From Bifidobacterium aemilianum (lineage in GTDB: Bacteria; Actinomycetota; Actinomycetes; Actinomycetales; Bifidobacteriaceae), in NCBI RefSeq assembly GCF_003315635.1, contig NZ_PDCG01000001.1, positions 186,001 through 250,000 on the forward strand: a stretch of DNA of 64,000 nucleotides, written 5' to 3'. Both the position numbers and the translations under genes were made by a program. Shown one piece after another: positions 32,582 to 40,235 of this stretch (its first letter is position 1; the number at the start of each line of letters is the position of its first letter). The notes beneath the pieces are model-generated. The model was not told the origin of the DNA. It worked only from the letters and a program-made list of their open reading frames with translations, and did no database searches.

Positions 32582-35500
32582 ATTTTCTTACCAACCTTCC
32601 CAGGTCACGGTCGCTGATCCCCTCGGGTATCGCATCGGAAAGGATCAGTGGCAAAGCCGCCTGCAGGTCCCGTATGGCCCTGACCACTTCCTTGTCCGCC
32701 TTCACTCCATCCGCGGGTGGGAGCGGGCTGTAACCATGCGTCAAGTCCCTCGAACCGTCACGCAGAGCCATGGCATCTGCTGCCGGGGCACGCGAGACCG
32801 ACTTTCTGGCATCCAGCCCGTAGACCCCGATGCCCGAGGAGAGCTGCCTGCTGGCCTGGTCCATGAGCGCACCCACGCTGGAAACCAGTCCCCCACTGCG
32901 CTCGTCAATGCCCTGGGAGAGTCCGTCGACGATGGCGCGACCGGAATACAGGGTCCAACCATGTCCGCTGAATGGTCCCTCCTTGGCTGGCGAGTGGGGC
33001 AGGAAGCTGGAGATCTTGTCCATGACACTGCTTATGGCCTTGCCTGCATTGTCGATCATGCCCATGATGCCGTCGATGAGGCCTTGGACAATGGCCCTGC
33101 CGGAGTCCTTGAGCCAGTCCTTGGCACCGGAGAAGTATCCGCCGATCTTGTCCTTGATGCCCTTGATGGTGTCCAGCACGTTGTTCACGCCGTTGGAGGC
33201 CGCGTTCTTCAGACCGTCCCAGATGGACGCGAAGAAGGATCCCAGTCCGTTCCACACACTGTTCCATACGTTGCCGATGATGCCGAGTGCGCCCTGTATG
33301 GCGGCACTGATGGCGTTGAGGGAACCAGACAGGAAGCTGGTTATCGCCTGCCAGACACCGGAGAATACCTCCTTGATGCCCTGCCAGGCCAGGCCCCAGT
33401 TGCCCGTGAACACGCCGGTGAGGTAATCGACCACTCCCTGGAGTATCTGGACCACTCCCTGGATGATGCCGCCGATGGCCTGGATGACGGGCGTAAGCAC
33501 CGCAACGACCGTGTTGATGACCTGGGTGATGACCGGCATCATGGCCGTGATGGCCGACACGATGGCCGTGATGACCGGTATCAGGGCTGAGACGACCGTG
33601 CTGATGAGGTTGGCGATGATGGGCAGCACGGTGGAGGCGATCATGCCGACCAGGCCCGTGATGACCGGCATGACCGCCAGTATCCCCGTCATAACCACAT
33701 TTATGACGGGTGCGAGGGCTTGGAGTATCTGCGCCCCGAGCTGTATCAATGTGGACCCCAGCTGCATGATCGGCGGAAGTATCTGCTGGAAGGTCTGGGA
33801 AAGGGTCGTCAGCAGTTGGCTGATGGCTGGCATGCTGGCCTGGAAGGCCTGCCCCCACGCATTGACAAGTCCACCGATGGCAGCTCCAAGGTCAGCCAGC
33901 GGCCCCTTGACGTTGGTCAGCGAGGTCACCAGGCTGTCGAGCAGCACGGAGACGATGGGCATGATGGCCTCGAAGGCGGGGCCGATCACGTCGGCCAGGC
34001 CCTTGATGGCCGGAGCCGCCACATGCGCCACGGACGAGAGGGCAGAGCCCAGCGAATCCATGAGAGACCCCAGGGCCGGCAGCACGGAATCCCATGCACC
34101 CTGCACGCCGTCCCATGCTTTGGACAGGAACCCTGTGAACGAGGACCAGGCAGCCTTGCCGGCGTCCGTCTGAGTGAAAAACAGAGCCAATCCGGCGGCG
34201 ACCGCCGCTATGGCTCCAGCGACAAGACCCCACGGACCCAGTTTCAAAGCCTTGGACAACCCAGCGATACCGCCACCTGCCCGCCCGGCTGAGGATGCGA
34301 GGCCGGATATTGATCCGGCGGCCTTCCCCAGTGCGGATACGGTGCCGCCCACGTCGTCTCCCAGTATCTTGACATCGGCGCTGAACGTGGAAAGCAGACC
34401 GATAAGCCCAGAACCCTCTCCGAGATCTAGCTTTACATTGCCTATCACCCCGGCCAGGTCCGAGAGTCCATTGACAGCGCCGGTGATGCCCTGGGCAGCC
34501 TTGAGCGCCGTGTAGCCGGCAGCGATGGCTCCCAATCCGGCGGATACTCCGCCTGCGTGGTCGAGGACCCATTGCAGGCCGTCGGATACGGTCTTGATGG
34601 CCGATGCCACCCCGTCAGGCGGCTGGACCTTCACCCAGTCGACGGCCTTGTTCTTCAGGCCGTCAATGGTGCCTGAAAGGACCGACCAGGCATTGCGGAA
34701 GCCGTCCAGGGCGTGGGTGTCGTCGAGCTTCTGGTCGAGCTGTCCCAGCCACCCCTTGGCGAAGGTGACCGTGGAGGCGGCCGAGTCGCCGATCACGTTG
34801 AAGGACGAGGAGAACGAATTGACCGCCTTGGCGATGTTCTCGCCGCCGAACGCGTCGATGACCTTGGCGACGTTGTTCTTGAGCCTGGTCTGCAGGTTCT
34901 CGAAACTGGTGGCGATGCCGTTGGTGGAGTCACGGGCCTGCTGCTCGAAGCTGGCGAAGCCGTTCGCGCCCTCCTTGTCCAGATGGATGATGGCATCGTT
35001 GAACGCGTCGAAGCTGATCGTCCCTGACTTCATGGCCTTGTAGAGGTCCATGGCACCGGCCTTGGGGCCGATCATCGCTTTGGCTACCTGGTCGAGCTGG
35101 CCTGGCATGGCCGCCTGGACCGAGCGCCAGGCCGCCAGGTCGGGCTTGCCCGCCGCGAGCATCTGGTTGTATTGCTCCAGGGCGTTGGCCTGCAGGGTGG
35201 TGCTCTTGCCACCGGCCAGGAGCGCGTCGTTGAGGGCCAAGGATATGTCGGTGGCCCTGGACAGGGACCCGGTGACCGGGGCGAGCTGCTGGACCATGCC
35301 GGTCATGGCGTTGAGGCTGGTGGGCAGCCCCTGGAGCTTGTCGCTCATGCGCTTGACCTGCTCGGACGCCTCCTGGGAGGAGTAGCCCAGGTTCCGCATG
35401 ACCTTGGGGAAGTTGTTCATGGTGTCCACACGGGACACCGCGCCGCCGATGCTGGAGCTGATCAGGTCCATGGCCTTACTGGTGACCGCTGAGGCCGCAC

Positions 35501-35657
35501 CGATGATGCCTCCCTGGGACAGCAGACCGGAGGCGAAGCCCTTGCCGGCCCTGGCCCCACCAGCGTTGCCGGCCGAGCCGAAGGCATCCGAGATGGCCCG
35601 GCCCACGCCCTGCATGGAGGGGACTATCTGCACGTAGGCGTTGGCGAGTGTTGCCAT
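32574..35657 (-). CDS. tail tape measure protein
   Basis: 1027 residues. Sets tail length and probably carries membrane-active segments. The N-terminal 350 residues match phage tape measure domains (SEQVKRMSDKLQGLPTSLNA, FASFEQQARDSTNGIATSFE); the middle (about 540-790) has many hydrophobic helices of the type VITGLVGMIASTVLPIIANL; the end contains HSPAKEGPFSGHGWTLYSGR, a frequent tape-measure C-terminal motif. Start at 35657 has AAGGAG six bases upstream; a longer frame to 35789 is out-of-family. At about 1.5 A per residue the tail would be near 150 nm (general rule, inferred). Confidence 0.93.
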   Translation of the reverse strand: MATLANAYVQIVPSMQGVGRAISDAFGSAGNAGGARAGKGFASGLLSQGGIIGAASAVTSKAMDLISSSIGGAVSRVDTMNNFPKVMRNLGYSSQEASEQVKRMSDKLQGLPTSLNAMTGMVQQLAPVTGSLSRATDISLALNDALLAGGKSTTLQANALEQYNQMLAAGKPDLAAWRSVQAAMPGQLDQVAKAMIGPKAGAMDLYKAMKSGTISFDAFNDAIIHLDKEGANGFASFEQQARDSTNGIATSFENLQTRLKNNVAKVIDAFGGENIAKAVNSFSSSFNVIGDSAASTVTFAKGWLGQLDQKLDDTHALDGFRNAWSVLSGTIDGLKNKAVDWVKVQPPDGVASAIKTVSDGLQWVLDHAGGVSAGLGAIAAGYTALKAAQGITGAVNGLSDLAGVIGNVKLDLGEGSGLIGLLSTFSADVKILGDDVGGTVSALGKAAGSISGLASSAGRAGGGIAGLSKALKLGPWGLVAGAIAAVAAGLALFFTQTDAGKAAWSSFTGFLSKAWDGVQGAWDSVLPALGSLMDSLGSALSSVAHVAAPAIKGLADVIGPAFEAIMPIVSVLLDSLVTSLTNVKGPLADLGAAIGGLVNAWGQAFQASMPAISQLLTTLSQTFQQILPPIMQLGSTLIQLGAQILQALAPVINVVMTGILAVMPVITGLVGMIASTVLPIIANLISTVVSALIPVITAIVSAITAMMPVITQVINTVVAVLTPVIQAIGGIIQGVVQILQGVVDYLTGVFTGNWGLAWQGIKEVFSGVWQAITSFLSGSLNAISAAIQGALGIIGNVWNSVWNGLGSFFASIWDGLKNAASNGVNNVLDTIKGIKDKIGGYFSGAKDWLKDSGRAIVQGLIDGIMGMIDNAGKAISSVMDKISSFLPHSPAKEGPFSGHGWTLYSGRAIVDGLSQGIDERSGGLVSSVGALMDQASRQLSSGIGVYGLDARKSVSRAPAADAMALRDGSRDLTHGYSPLPPADGVKADKEVVRAIRDLQAALPLILSDAIPEGISDRDLGRLVRKYV

Positions 35658-35686
35658 GGCTTTCTCCTTGCTCTGGGTGTGGGCCG

Positions 35687-36049
35687 TCAGCCTCTGGGCA
35701 GTGCGAGCATGGCCAGCATCCGCTCCGGCTCCATGCTTTGGATGTCGTCGTCCGGCCTGTCTCCCGGGCGTGGCGTGGCACCTTCCCACCTGGCGTTGGG
35801 CCGTTGGGATTCCTTGGTCTTGGTCCAGGCCAGGAAGCCCACGGAGTCGGCGATGTTGGCGAGCAGGTGTCGGTCCGCCCCCCAGGAGGCCTTGGGGTCG
35901 ATTCGTCCCCAGGTGAGTGCCTGGTCGGGGAGATTGGCCGCCAGGTCGGCGGCCCTCCGTGGGCGGATCGATACGCCCAGCTCGTCGAGGTCAAGCGTGT
36001 AGAAGCGCTGGAAGTCCGCCCGCAGCGAGTCAGGCGCTTGGGCCATCAT
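35687..36049 (-). CDS. tail assembly chaperone, downstream (T) frame
   Basis: Open frame of 120 residues from an ATG at 36049, but in the family it is made mainly as a fusion to the preceding G protein through a -1 ribosomal frameshift. The frame is open from the slippery site (36067) without interruption, giving LLTLAAMMAQAPDSLRADFQ right after the slip. It contains Trp-rich blocks (ALTWGRIDPKASWGADRHLL) typical of such extensions. Ends 30 bases before the tape measure start. Chaperones coat the tape measure during tail assembly and are absent from the virion. Confidence 0.8.
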   Translation of the reverse strand: MMAQAPDSLRADFQRFYTLDLDELGVSIRPRRAADLAANLPDQALTWGRIDPKASWGADRHLLANIADSVGFLAWTKTKESQRPNARWEGATPRPGDRPDDDIQSMEPERMLAMLALPRG

Positions 36050-36060
36050 CGCGGCGAGCG

Positions 36061-36387
36061 TCAGGAGTTTGGGGCCAGCTCCCCGAATACCTCATTGATG
36101 AACTCACCGACCCTCTCCATGGGAATGCGTCCGCTCTGGGGGTCGCGCAGGACGTTCTTGGCCTTGCCGTAGGCCGACCCGCACAGCTTGCGGAGGAAGG
36201 GCACGATGTTGAGCGCGCCGCTGCCCTGGCCGTCCTCCTGCTGTGAGTGCTCGATCTCGTAGAGGTACTCGGTCATGTCAAGGTCGTCGAAGATGGCCGG
36301 GTCGATGGTCAGGTCGACACCCATGGCGGTGATGTCCTTGGTCTGGTCCTTGGGCTGCTTGTGGTCCTGTGGCTTGGTGGCTGCCAT
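36061..36387 (-). CDS. tail assembly chaperone, upstream (G) frame
   Basis: 108 residues, acidic, between the tail tube and tape measure genes. AAGGAG lies upstream of ATG 36387. Contains VPFLRKLCGSAYGKAKNVLR. The stop codon follows two codons after a canonical slippery heptamer, so the protein is made alone and as a longer G-T fusion. Confidence 0.85.
   Translation of the reverse strand: MAATKPQDHKQPKDQTKDITAMGVDLTIDPAIFDDLDMTEYLYEIEHSQQEDGQGSGALNIVPFLRKLCGSAYGKAKNVLRDPQSGRIPMERVGEFINEVFGELAPNS
36067..36073 (-). other. programmed -1 ribosomal frameshift site (C CCA AAC)
   Basis: On the minus strand the in-frame codons GCC CCA AAC contain the heptamer CCCAAAC in the X XXY YYZ register, two codons before the TGA of the G frame. 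Slipping back one base moves the ribosome into the T frame, which is open on both sides of this point. Confidence 0.8.
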
Positions 36388-36398
36388 GATGATGCTCC

Positions 36399-36998
36399 TT
36401 AGTTCTTGGCCGACTTGGTGGCGGGTGCTGATGCGGCGATGGTGGCGATGTACTCCATGGAGCTGCCGTCCTCAATCTGGTCGCTGGGGTTGGCGGAGAT
36501 GGTCACGTCGTATCCGATGGCATCCGAGGCCGAGTAGGTGATGTCGCCGGCCTCGGAAAGGGTGCCGTCGGCGATGACGATGCGCTTGACCCTCCTGCCT
36601 GTCAGCACGATCTCCAGCACATAGACATGGGGGTCGGCGCTGGGGGCGGTGTGCTTGACCTTGATCTTGTCGCCATCCACGGTCACGTTGCCATCGCCGT
36701 AGCGGACCTTGAGGGTCTCGCCGTTGGTCTCCAGCAGCACGAACTGGTAGGTCTCGCCGTAGGAGGAGATCTCCTTGACGACGGTCCCGCCGCCCATCTC
36801 CTTGACCTCGGTGGTGTCGGTGTCTGTGGCGTTGGTGATGCCATCCTCGGCGACGAAGCCCAGGCTGGTGAAGTCGTCGCTCAGCGGCGTGGTCGCATCG
36901 GTGGGGACCTTGGTCCCCGCCGGTGCCCGGTAGATGACTCCGGCGACCATGGGCTTGCCCAGGCTCACATTGTTCTTGTTGTTCTTTCCCTTGGCCAT
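36399..36998 (-). CDS. major tail tube protein
   Basis: 199 residues, beta-rich, with SLGKPMVAGVIYRAPAGTKV near the start and a Gly/Asp/Thr-rich core, in the normal position before the chaperone pair. GGAGG precedes the ATG by seven bases. The C-terminal 40 residues (SANPSDQIEDGSSMEYIATI) may form a surface extension. Confidence 0.85.
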   Translation of the reverse strand: MAKGKNNKNNVSLGKPMVAGVIYRAPAGTKVPTDATTPLSDDFTSLGFVAEDGITNATDTDTTEVKEMGGGTVVKEISSYGETYQFVLLETNGETLKVRYGDGNVTVDGDKIKVKHTAPSADPHVYVLEIVLTGRRVKRIVIADGTLSEAGDITYSASDAIGYDVTISANPSDQIEDGSSMEYIATIAASAPATKSAKN

Positions 36999-37044
36999 TG
37001 CTCGGCCTCCTTGCGTTTGTTTCGGATATGGAAAAGCCGCCCTT

Positions 37045-37404
37045 TCAGGCGGCTGCGGTGACGTGTGCGCTGATTTGGTAGCGGTGGCGGAACGGCGGAC
37101 CGGGGTCCGGCATGTTGGCGATGCCCAGGATCTCGACCGAGCCGACCTCGTCGACCTGCCACATGTCCAACAGGACCGGGGCCACGACCTCGTTGGCCAG
37201 GCGCGAGGCCTTGGCCCTGGAGGTGTCCCAGACCTGCACGGCCAGGGTCGCGGTGGCCAGGTGATGCTCCAGCGTGGCTCCGGTCTGCTCCACGGTTACG
37301 AAGCGGTCCCGGCGCGGCTCCCCGACACTCAGCGAGACTGGTATGCCCTGAAGCTCATCGGCATGGGAGAGCCAGTCGACGGCCATGATCTCGATATCGG
37401 CCAT
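37045..37404 (-). CDS. tail terminator / minor tail protein
   Basis: 119 residues starting at 37404 (MADIEIMAVDW), one base overlapping the previous stop (TGATG). Pattern SLSVGEPRRDRFVTVEQTGA and LANEVVAPVLLDMWQVDEVG resembles tail-completion proteins (gpU/Gp10-like group) that cap the tail tube. Assigned mainly by gene order: capsid, connectors, this gene, tail tube. Confidence 0.7.
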   Translation of the reverse strand: MADIEIMAVDWLSHADELQGIPVSLSVGEPRRDRFVTVEQTGATLEHHLATATLAVQVWDTSRAKASRLANEVVAPVLLDMWQVDEVGSVEILGIANMPDPGPPFRHRYQISAHVTAAA

Positions 37405-37667
37405 CAGTCGGTGCCTCCCATGCCCTTCAGGAGCGTGTTGCGGCTGGCGTTGTCGACCCTGGCCTCGTAGTTGCCGGTATGCACCAGGGCGATCGAGCCG
37501 TAACCGCTCGGCTGGGCCGGGACCGCCTCGTAGACGGCCTTCTCCTTGCCTTTGAGCCTTTCGCACCGTGCCGCCCACGCCTGGGCCTGCCGGTTGAGCT
37601 CGGCCTGGACCGTGGGATCCCGGCGGTATTCGCGGAACCCCTTGTTACTGATCTTGACCCTGGTCAT
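37404..37667 (-). CDS. HK97 gp10-like head-tail joining protein (tentative)
   Basis: 87 residues, basic (MTRVKISNKGFREYRRDP), with an Ala/Arg helix and a C-terminal segment SGYGSIALVHTGNYEARVDN like gp10-type neck proteins, which usually precede the tail terminator. Start overlaps the upstream stop (ATGA). Confidence 0.65.
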   Translation of the reverse strand: MTRVKISNKGFREYRRDPTVQAELNRQAQAWAARCERLKGKEKAVYEAVPAQPSGYGSIALVHTGNYEARVDNASRNTLLKGMGGTD

Positions 37668-38011
37668 CCCTGGTCTCCTTGCACTTGGACCACGAGGTTC
37701 CACCTGGTGGGGCTGGTGCCGGGCCGATACGGCCTGGGGTCGCCGACCACGGTGTACTCATGGCCGCCTATGGTCACCCTCGCCCCCTTGAGGCTCCTAT
37801 AGGGCCATTGGCGGGGCATGTAGAGCGTGTAGGCGACCTGCACGCCGTCCGGGTCGGTGGACTCGTCGCTGTTGGATTGCGATCCTGGCGCTATGAGCAC
37901 ATGGCCCACACTCTCCGGGGCGTCGTCCTGCCAGATGGTGTCATGACCATCGTCCTGTCCATGGGGGCTGCGGGTGGTGATGGTGATGGTCTCTCCGGTC
38001 AGCCGGTCCAT
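37664..38011 (-). CDS. head-tail stopper-like protein (tentative)
   Basis: 115 residues, beta-barrel-like, with LTGETITITTRSPHG near the start and VTIGGHEYTVVGDPRPYRPG near the end, a pattern of head-completion or stopper proteins (SPP1 gp16 group). Starts within the 3' end of the connector gene (13-base overlap). Confidence 0.65.
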   Translation of the reverse strand: MDRLTGETITITTRSPHGQDDGHDTIWQDDAPESVGHVLIAPGSQSNSDESTDPDGVQVAYTLYMPRQWPYRSLKGARVTIGGHEYTVVGDPRPYRPGTSPTRWNLVVQVQGDQG

Positions 38012-38391
38012 GGCCCCACCACCGTCCCGGACTCCACGCTGATGCTGAAGGCTCGTTGCCTGCCCTGTCCCAGCCTGGCCTTCTCCGACTTGGTCAGATA
38101 CAGGTCGCCGGTTGGGTTGGAGTAGGTCCAGCTCTGGCTGAATGGACCAGCATTCTCCTGTCTGGCAGACAGTCCTGCCGAGTCCTCTCCCGCTATCATG
38201 GCCCTCTTGACCATTGAGCAGGCGATGGATCTCCGTGTCTCTTCGGAGGCCTCGGCCCATCCGGGACAGGTGTCCCGGATGAGCTGCGAGGCATCCTCCA
38301 GCAGCGTGTCTGCCAGGGTTGCATCCATCATGTTGGGCCAGCGGTCCTTCAGGTCAGAGGAGGAGGCGAATGCTGTGCGATCCTCCGCCAT
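37999..38391 (-). CDS. head-tail adaptor (Gp6/Gp15-like)
   Basis: 130 residues, helical N-terminal part (SSDLKDRWPNMMDATLADTL, ASQLIRDTCPGWAEASEETR) characteristic of gp6/gp15-type connectors that bind the portal. One base after the capsid gene stop. Role inferred from helix pattern and order. Confidence 0.75.
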   Translation of the reverse strand: MAEDRTAFASSSDLKDRWPNMMDATLADTLLEDASQLIRDTCPGWAEASEETRRSIACSMVKRAMIAGEDSAGLSARQENAGPFSQSWTYSNPTGDLYLTKSEKARLGQGRQRAFSISVESGTVVGPWTG

Positions 38392-38392
38392 G

Positions 38393-39382
38393 TCACTTAC
38401 CTGACTTGGGAGCCTGAGGTCCAGCCACGGTCAGGACGGCGTGGGCACGCTCGTTGCCATACTCCAGACCGATCTCGCCGTACAGCTGCACCTTGTCGGA
38501 GGCACCGGTCTTGGCCAGGGGTTCGGCGAAGAAGTGGCCCTTGCCGGGGATCTCCAGGAAGACGGGCGAAAGCTGCTCCATGGAGCAGACGATCAGCTTG
38601 TCCTTGGGCACGTTGCGGTCCAGCATGATGTTCAGGCTGCCGAAGTCCGTGACGATGGTATGAAGGTCCACGCCACCGACATTGCGGGTGCCCTCCTCGT
38701 ACTTGGCGTCCGTGATGAAGGCGCGGGTCAGGGCACGCTTGAGGGTGCTGTTGACAATGATGGTGCGGGTCTCCGACTCCTGGAGGCCGCCGTTGTCCCA
38801 GGCCTTCTGGACGAGGTCCAGCACGGTGTCCGCATCCAGGGTGGCGGCGGTCTTGGTGGTGGTCATCGTGTTGGTGACGATGGCCTCCAGCAGGCCCTTG
38901 GTGCGCCGGGGAGCGGTGTTGTCCGACGGGTTGTTGAAGGTGCCCGTGATGAAGGACTTCTCCACGTCGCGGGCGATCTGCTTGAGCTGGGCAGAGATCT
39001 GGTATGCCATCTCGCTGGCGGGGATGGTGATGTTGCCGATCGTGACCATGGCGTCGCCGTCGGTGGTCAGCAGTCCGGTGGATGCCTGGCGCGTGTAGCT
39101 CAGCTCCACGGCCTCCTGGTGGATCTCGACCACGTTGCGGTCCTTGTAGCGCTTGCGCAGCTCGCTGTCGGGGGCGTTGGCACCCTCCAGGCGCTGCCTG
39201 TTGTCCTCGGCGTCGCGCAGGTCGTCGCCCTGCCACTCGAAGAGAGGGGCGGTCACGGCCTTGCCTCCGGTCAGGCCGCCGATGGCGGACAGCAGGGGCG
39301 TGTCCTCGGGGGTTGCCGAGAACAGCTCTCCCGTGTAGTTGGGCAGATTGTATGTGGTTCCTTGTCCGACGATTCCTGGCAT
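38393..39382 (-). CDS. major capsid protein (DUF5309/SU10-type)
   Basis: 329 residues with the start MPGIVGQGTTYNLPNYTGEL, then ATPEDTPLLSAIGGLTGGKA and DRNVVEIHQEAVELSYTRQA, matching the DUF5309 family of HK97-fold major capsid proteins. AGGAG precedes the ATG. It follows a scaffold gene by nine bases. Confidence 0.88.
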   Translation of the reverse strand: MPGIVGQGTTYNLPNYTGELFSATPEDTPLLSAIGGLTGGKAVTAPLFEWQGDDLRDAEDNRQRLEGANAPDSELRKRYKDRNVVEIHQEAVELSYTRQASTGLLTTDGDAMVTIGNITIPASEMAYQISAQLKQIARDVEKSFITGTFNNPSDNTAPRRTKGLLEAIVTNTMTTTKTAATLDADTVLDLVQKAWDNGGLQESETRTIIVNSTLKRALTRAFITDAKYEEGTRNVGGVDLHTIVTDFGSLNIMLDRNVPKDKLIVCSMEQLSPVFLEIPGKGHFFAEPLAKTGASDKVQLYGEIGLEYGNERAHAVLTVAGPQAPKSGK

Positions 39383-39391
39383 TGTTTTCTC

Positions 39392-40060
39392 CTATCGTTT
39401 GTTGGTGGAGGCCTGGCCGAGCTGCATGGCCTTGAGGACCATGGCGGTCTCGCGGTCGTTGTTCTTCTCGGCCTGGGCGATCTGCTCGCTCAGGGGCACG
39501 CTGCCGTGCTTGCCGGGCGTGATGCCCACGCTTGGCGCGTATCCGGCAAAAGGACCGGTTTCGGCCTCCTGGTCGTTGTCATGGTTTGGTAGGTACTGCT
39601 TGAGGGAGTCGGCGTGCGCCTGGATCTCCTCAAGGGTCGAGCCACGCAGCAGCTCGGCGGGGACTCCGGTGTCCTTGGACACCTGGGCCCTCCACTCGCC
39701 CTGCTGTTTCTCCGTCTCATACTGGGCGACCTTGGCCTCCAGCTCCTTGGTGTGCTTGGCGGCCTTCTCCTGCTCGGTGAGCTGGGACTCCTTGAGCTTG
39801 GCGAGCTCCTCGGCGGCCTTCTTGTTCTCCTTGGCTCGGTTCTCCCATTTGCGGGCCTCGGCCTTGATCTTGTCCAGCTGCTCCTGCAGGTCCGTCTCCT
39901 TGGCTTCGGCGGTGCCGTGCGGCTCCTCCTTGGCTTCGGTGCCGTCCTGCTTGGGCGGGGTCGATTGGGGCTGTTCGCCCGAGCCGTCGGTCTCCGTTCC
40001 TTCCCGGACTATGGTCCTGATCCAGGGGCGGATGCCGGTGTGGGTGAGATGGTTATTCAT
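39392..40060 (-). CDS. capsid scaffold protein (DUF4355-like)
   Basis: 222 residues, highly charged with a central Glu/Lys/Ala coiled coil (about 60-120, KETDLQEQLDKIKAEARKWE) and a short C-terminal helix rich in Ala/Glu, the usual layout of phage scaffolds that guide capsid assembly and then leave. GGAGG precedes the start. An intrinsic terminator lies 30 bases upstream, so expression of capsid genes is insulated from the MuF gene. Confidence 0.8.
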   Translation of the reverse strand: MNNHLTHTGIRPWIRTIVREGTETDGSGEQPQSTPPKQDGTEAKEEPHGTAEAKETDLQEQLDKIKAEARKWENRAKENKKAAEELAKLKESQLTEQEKAAKHTKELEAKVAQYETEKQQGEWRAQVSKDTGVPAELLRGSTLEEIQAHADSLKQYLPNHDNDQEAETGPFAGYAPSVGITPGKHGSVPLSEQIAQAEKNNDRETAMVLKAMQLGQASTNKR

Positions 40061-40088
40061 GGTTCCTCCGTTTCGCCCGTGCGGGCAT

Positions 40089-40114
40089 AAAAAAAAACCA
40101 CCCGTGCGGGTGGT
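40089..40114 (-). terminator. intrinsic terminator inside the structural operon
   Basis: Minus strand stem ACCACCC / GGGTGGT (arms 40114-40108 and 40103-40097) with a GCAC loop, followed by nine T residues (40097-40089). This is the strongest terminator in the window and lies between the MuF gene and the scaffold gene. A second hairpin GCCCG/CGGGC (40075-40086) follows directly. The capsid and tail genes therefore need their own promoter or antitermination. Confidence 0.85.
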
Positions 40115-40235
40115 CAGGGAAATTCATTGCGGCACATCATCGTGCCAGAAAATTAAAAAGCCGTCGGTCATTCCCCAGAACCTTGCCCTTGCGGACTATG
40201 GGGGTAACGGGAGCCCCGACGACTTGTCGTCCATC

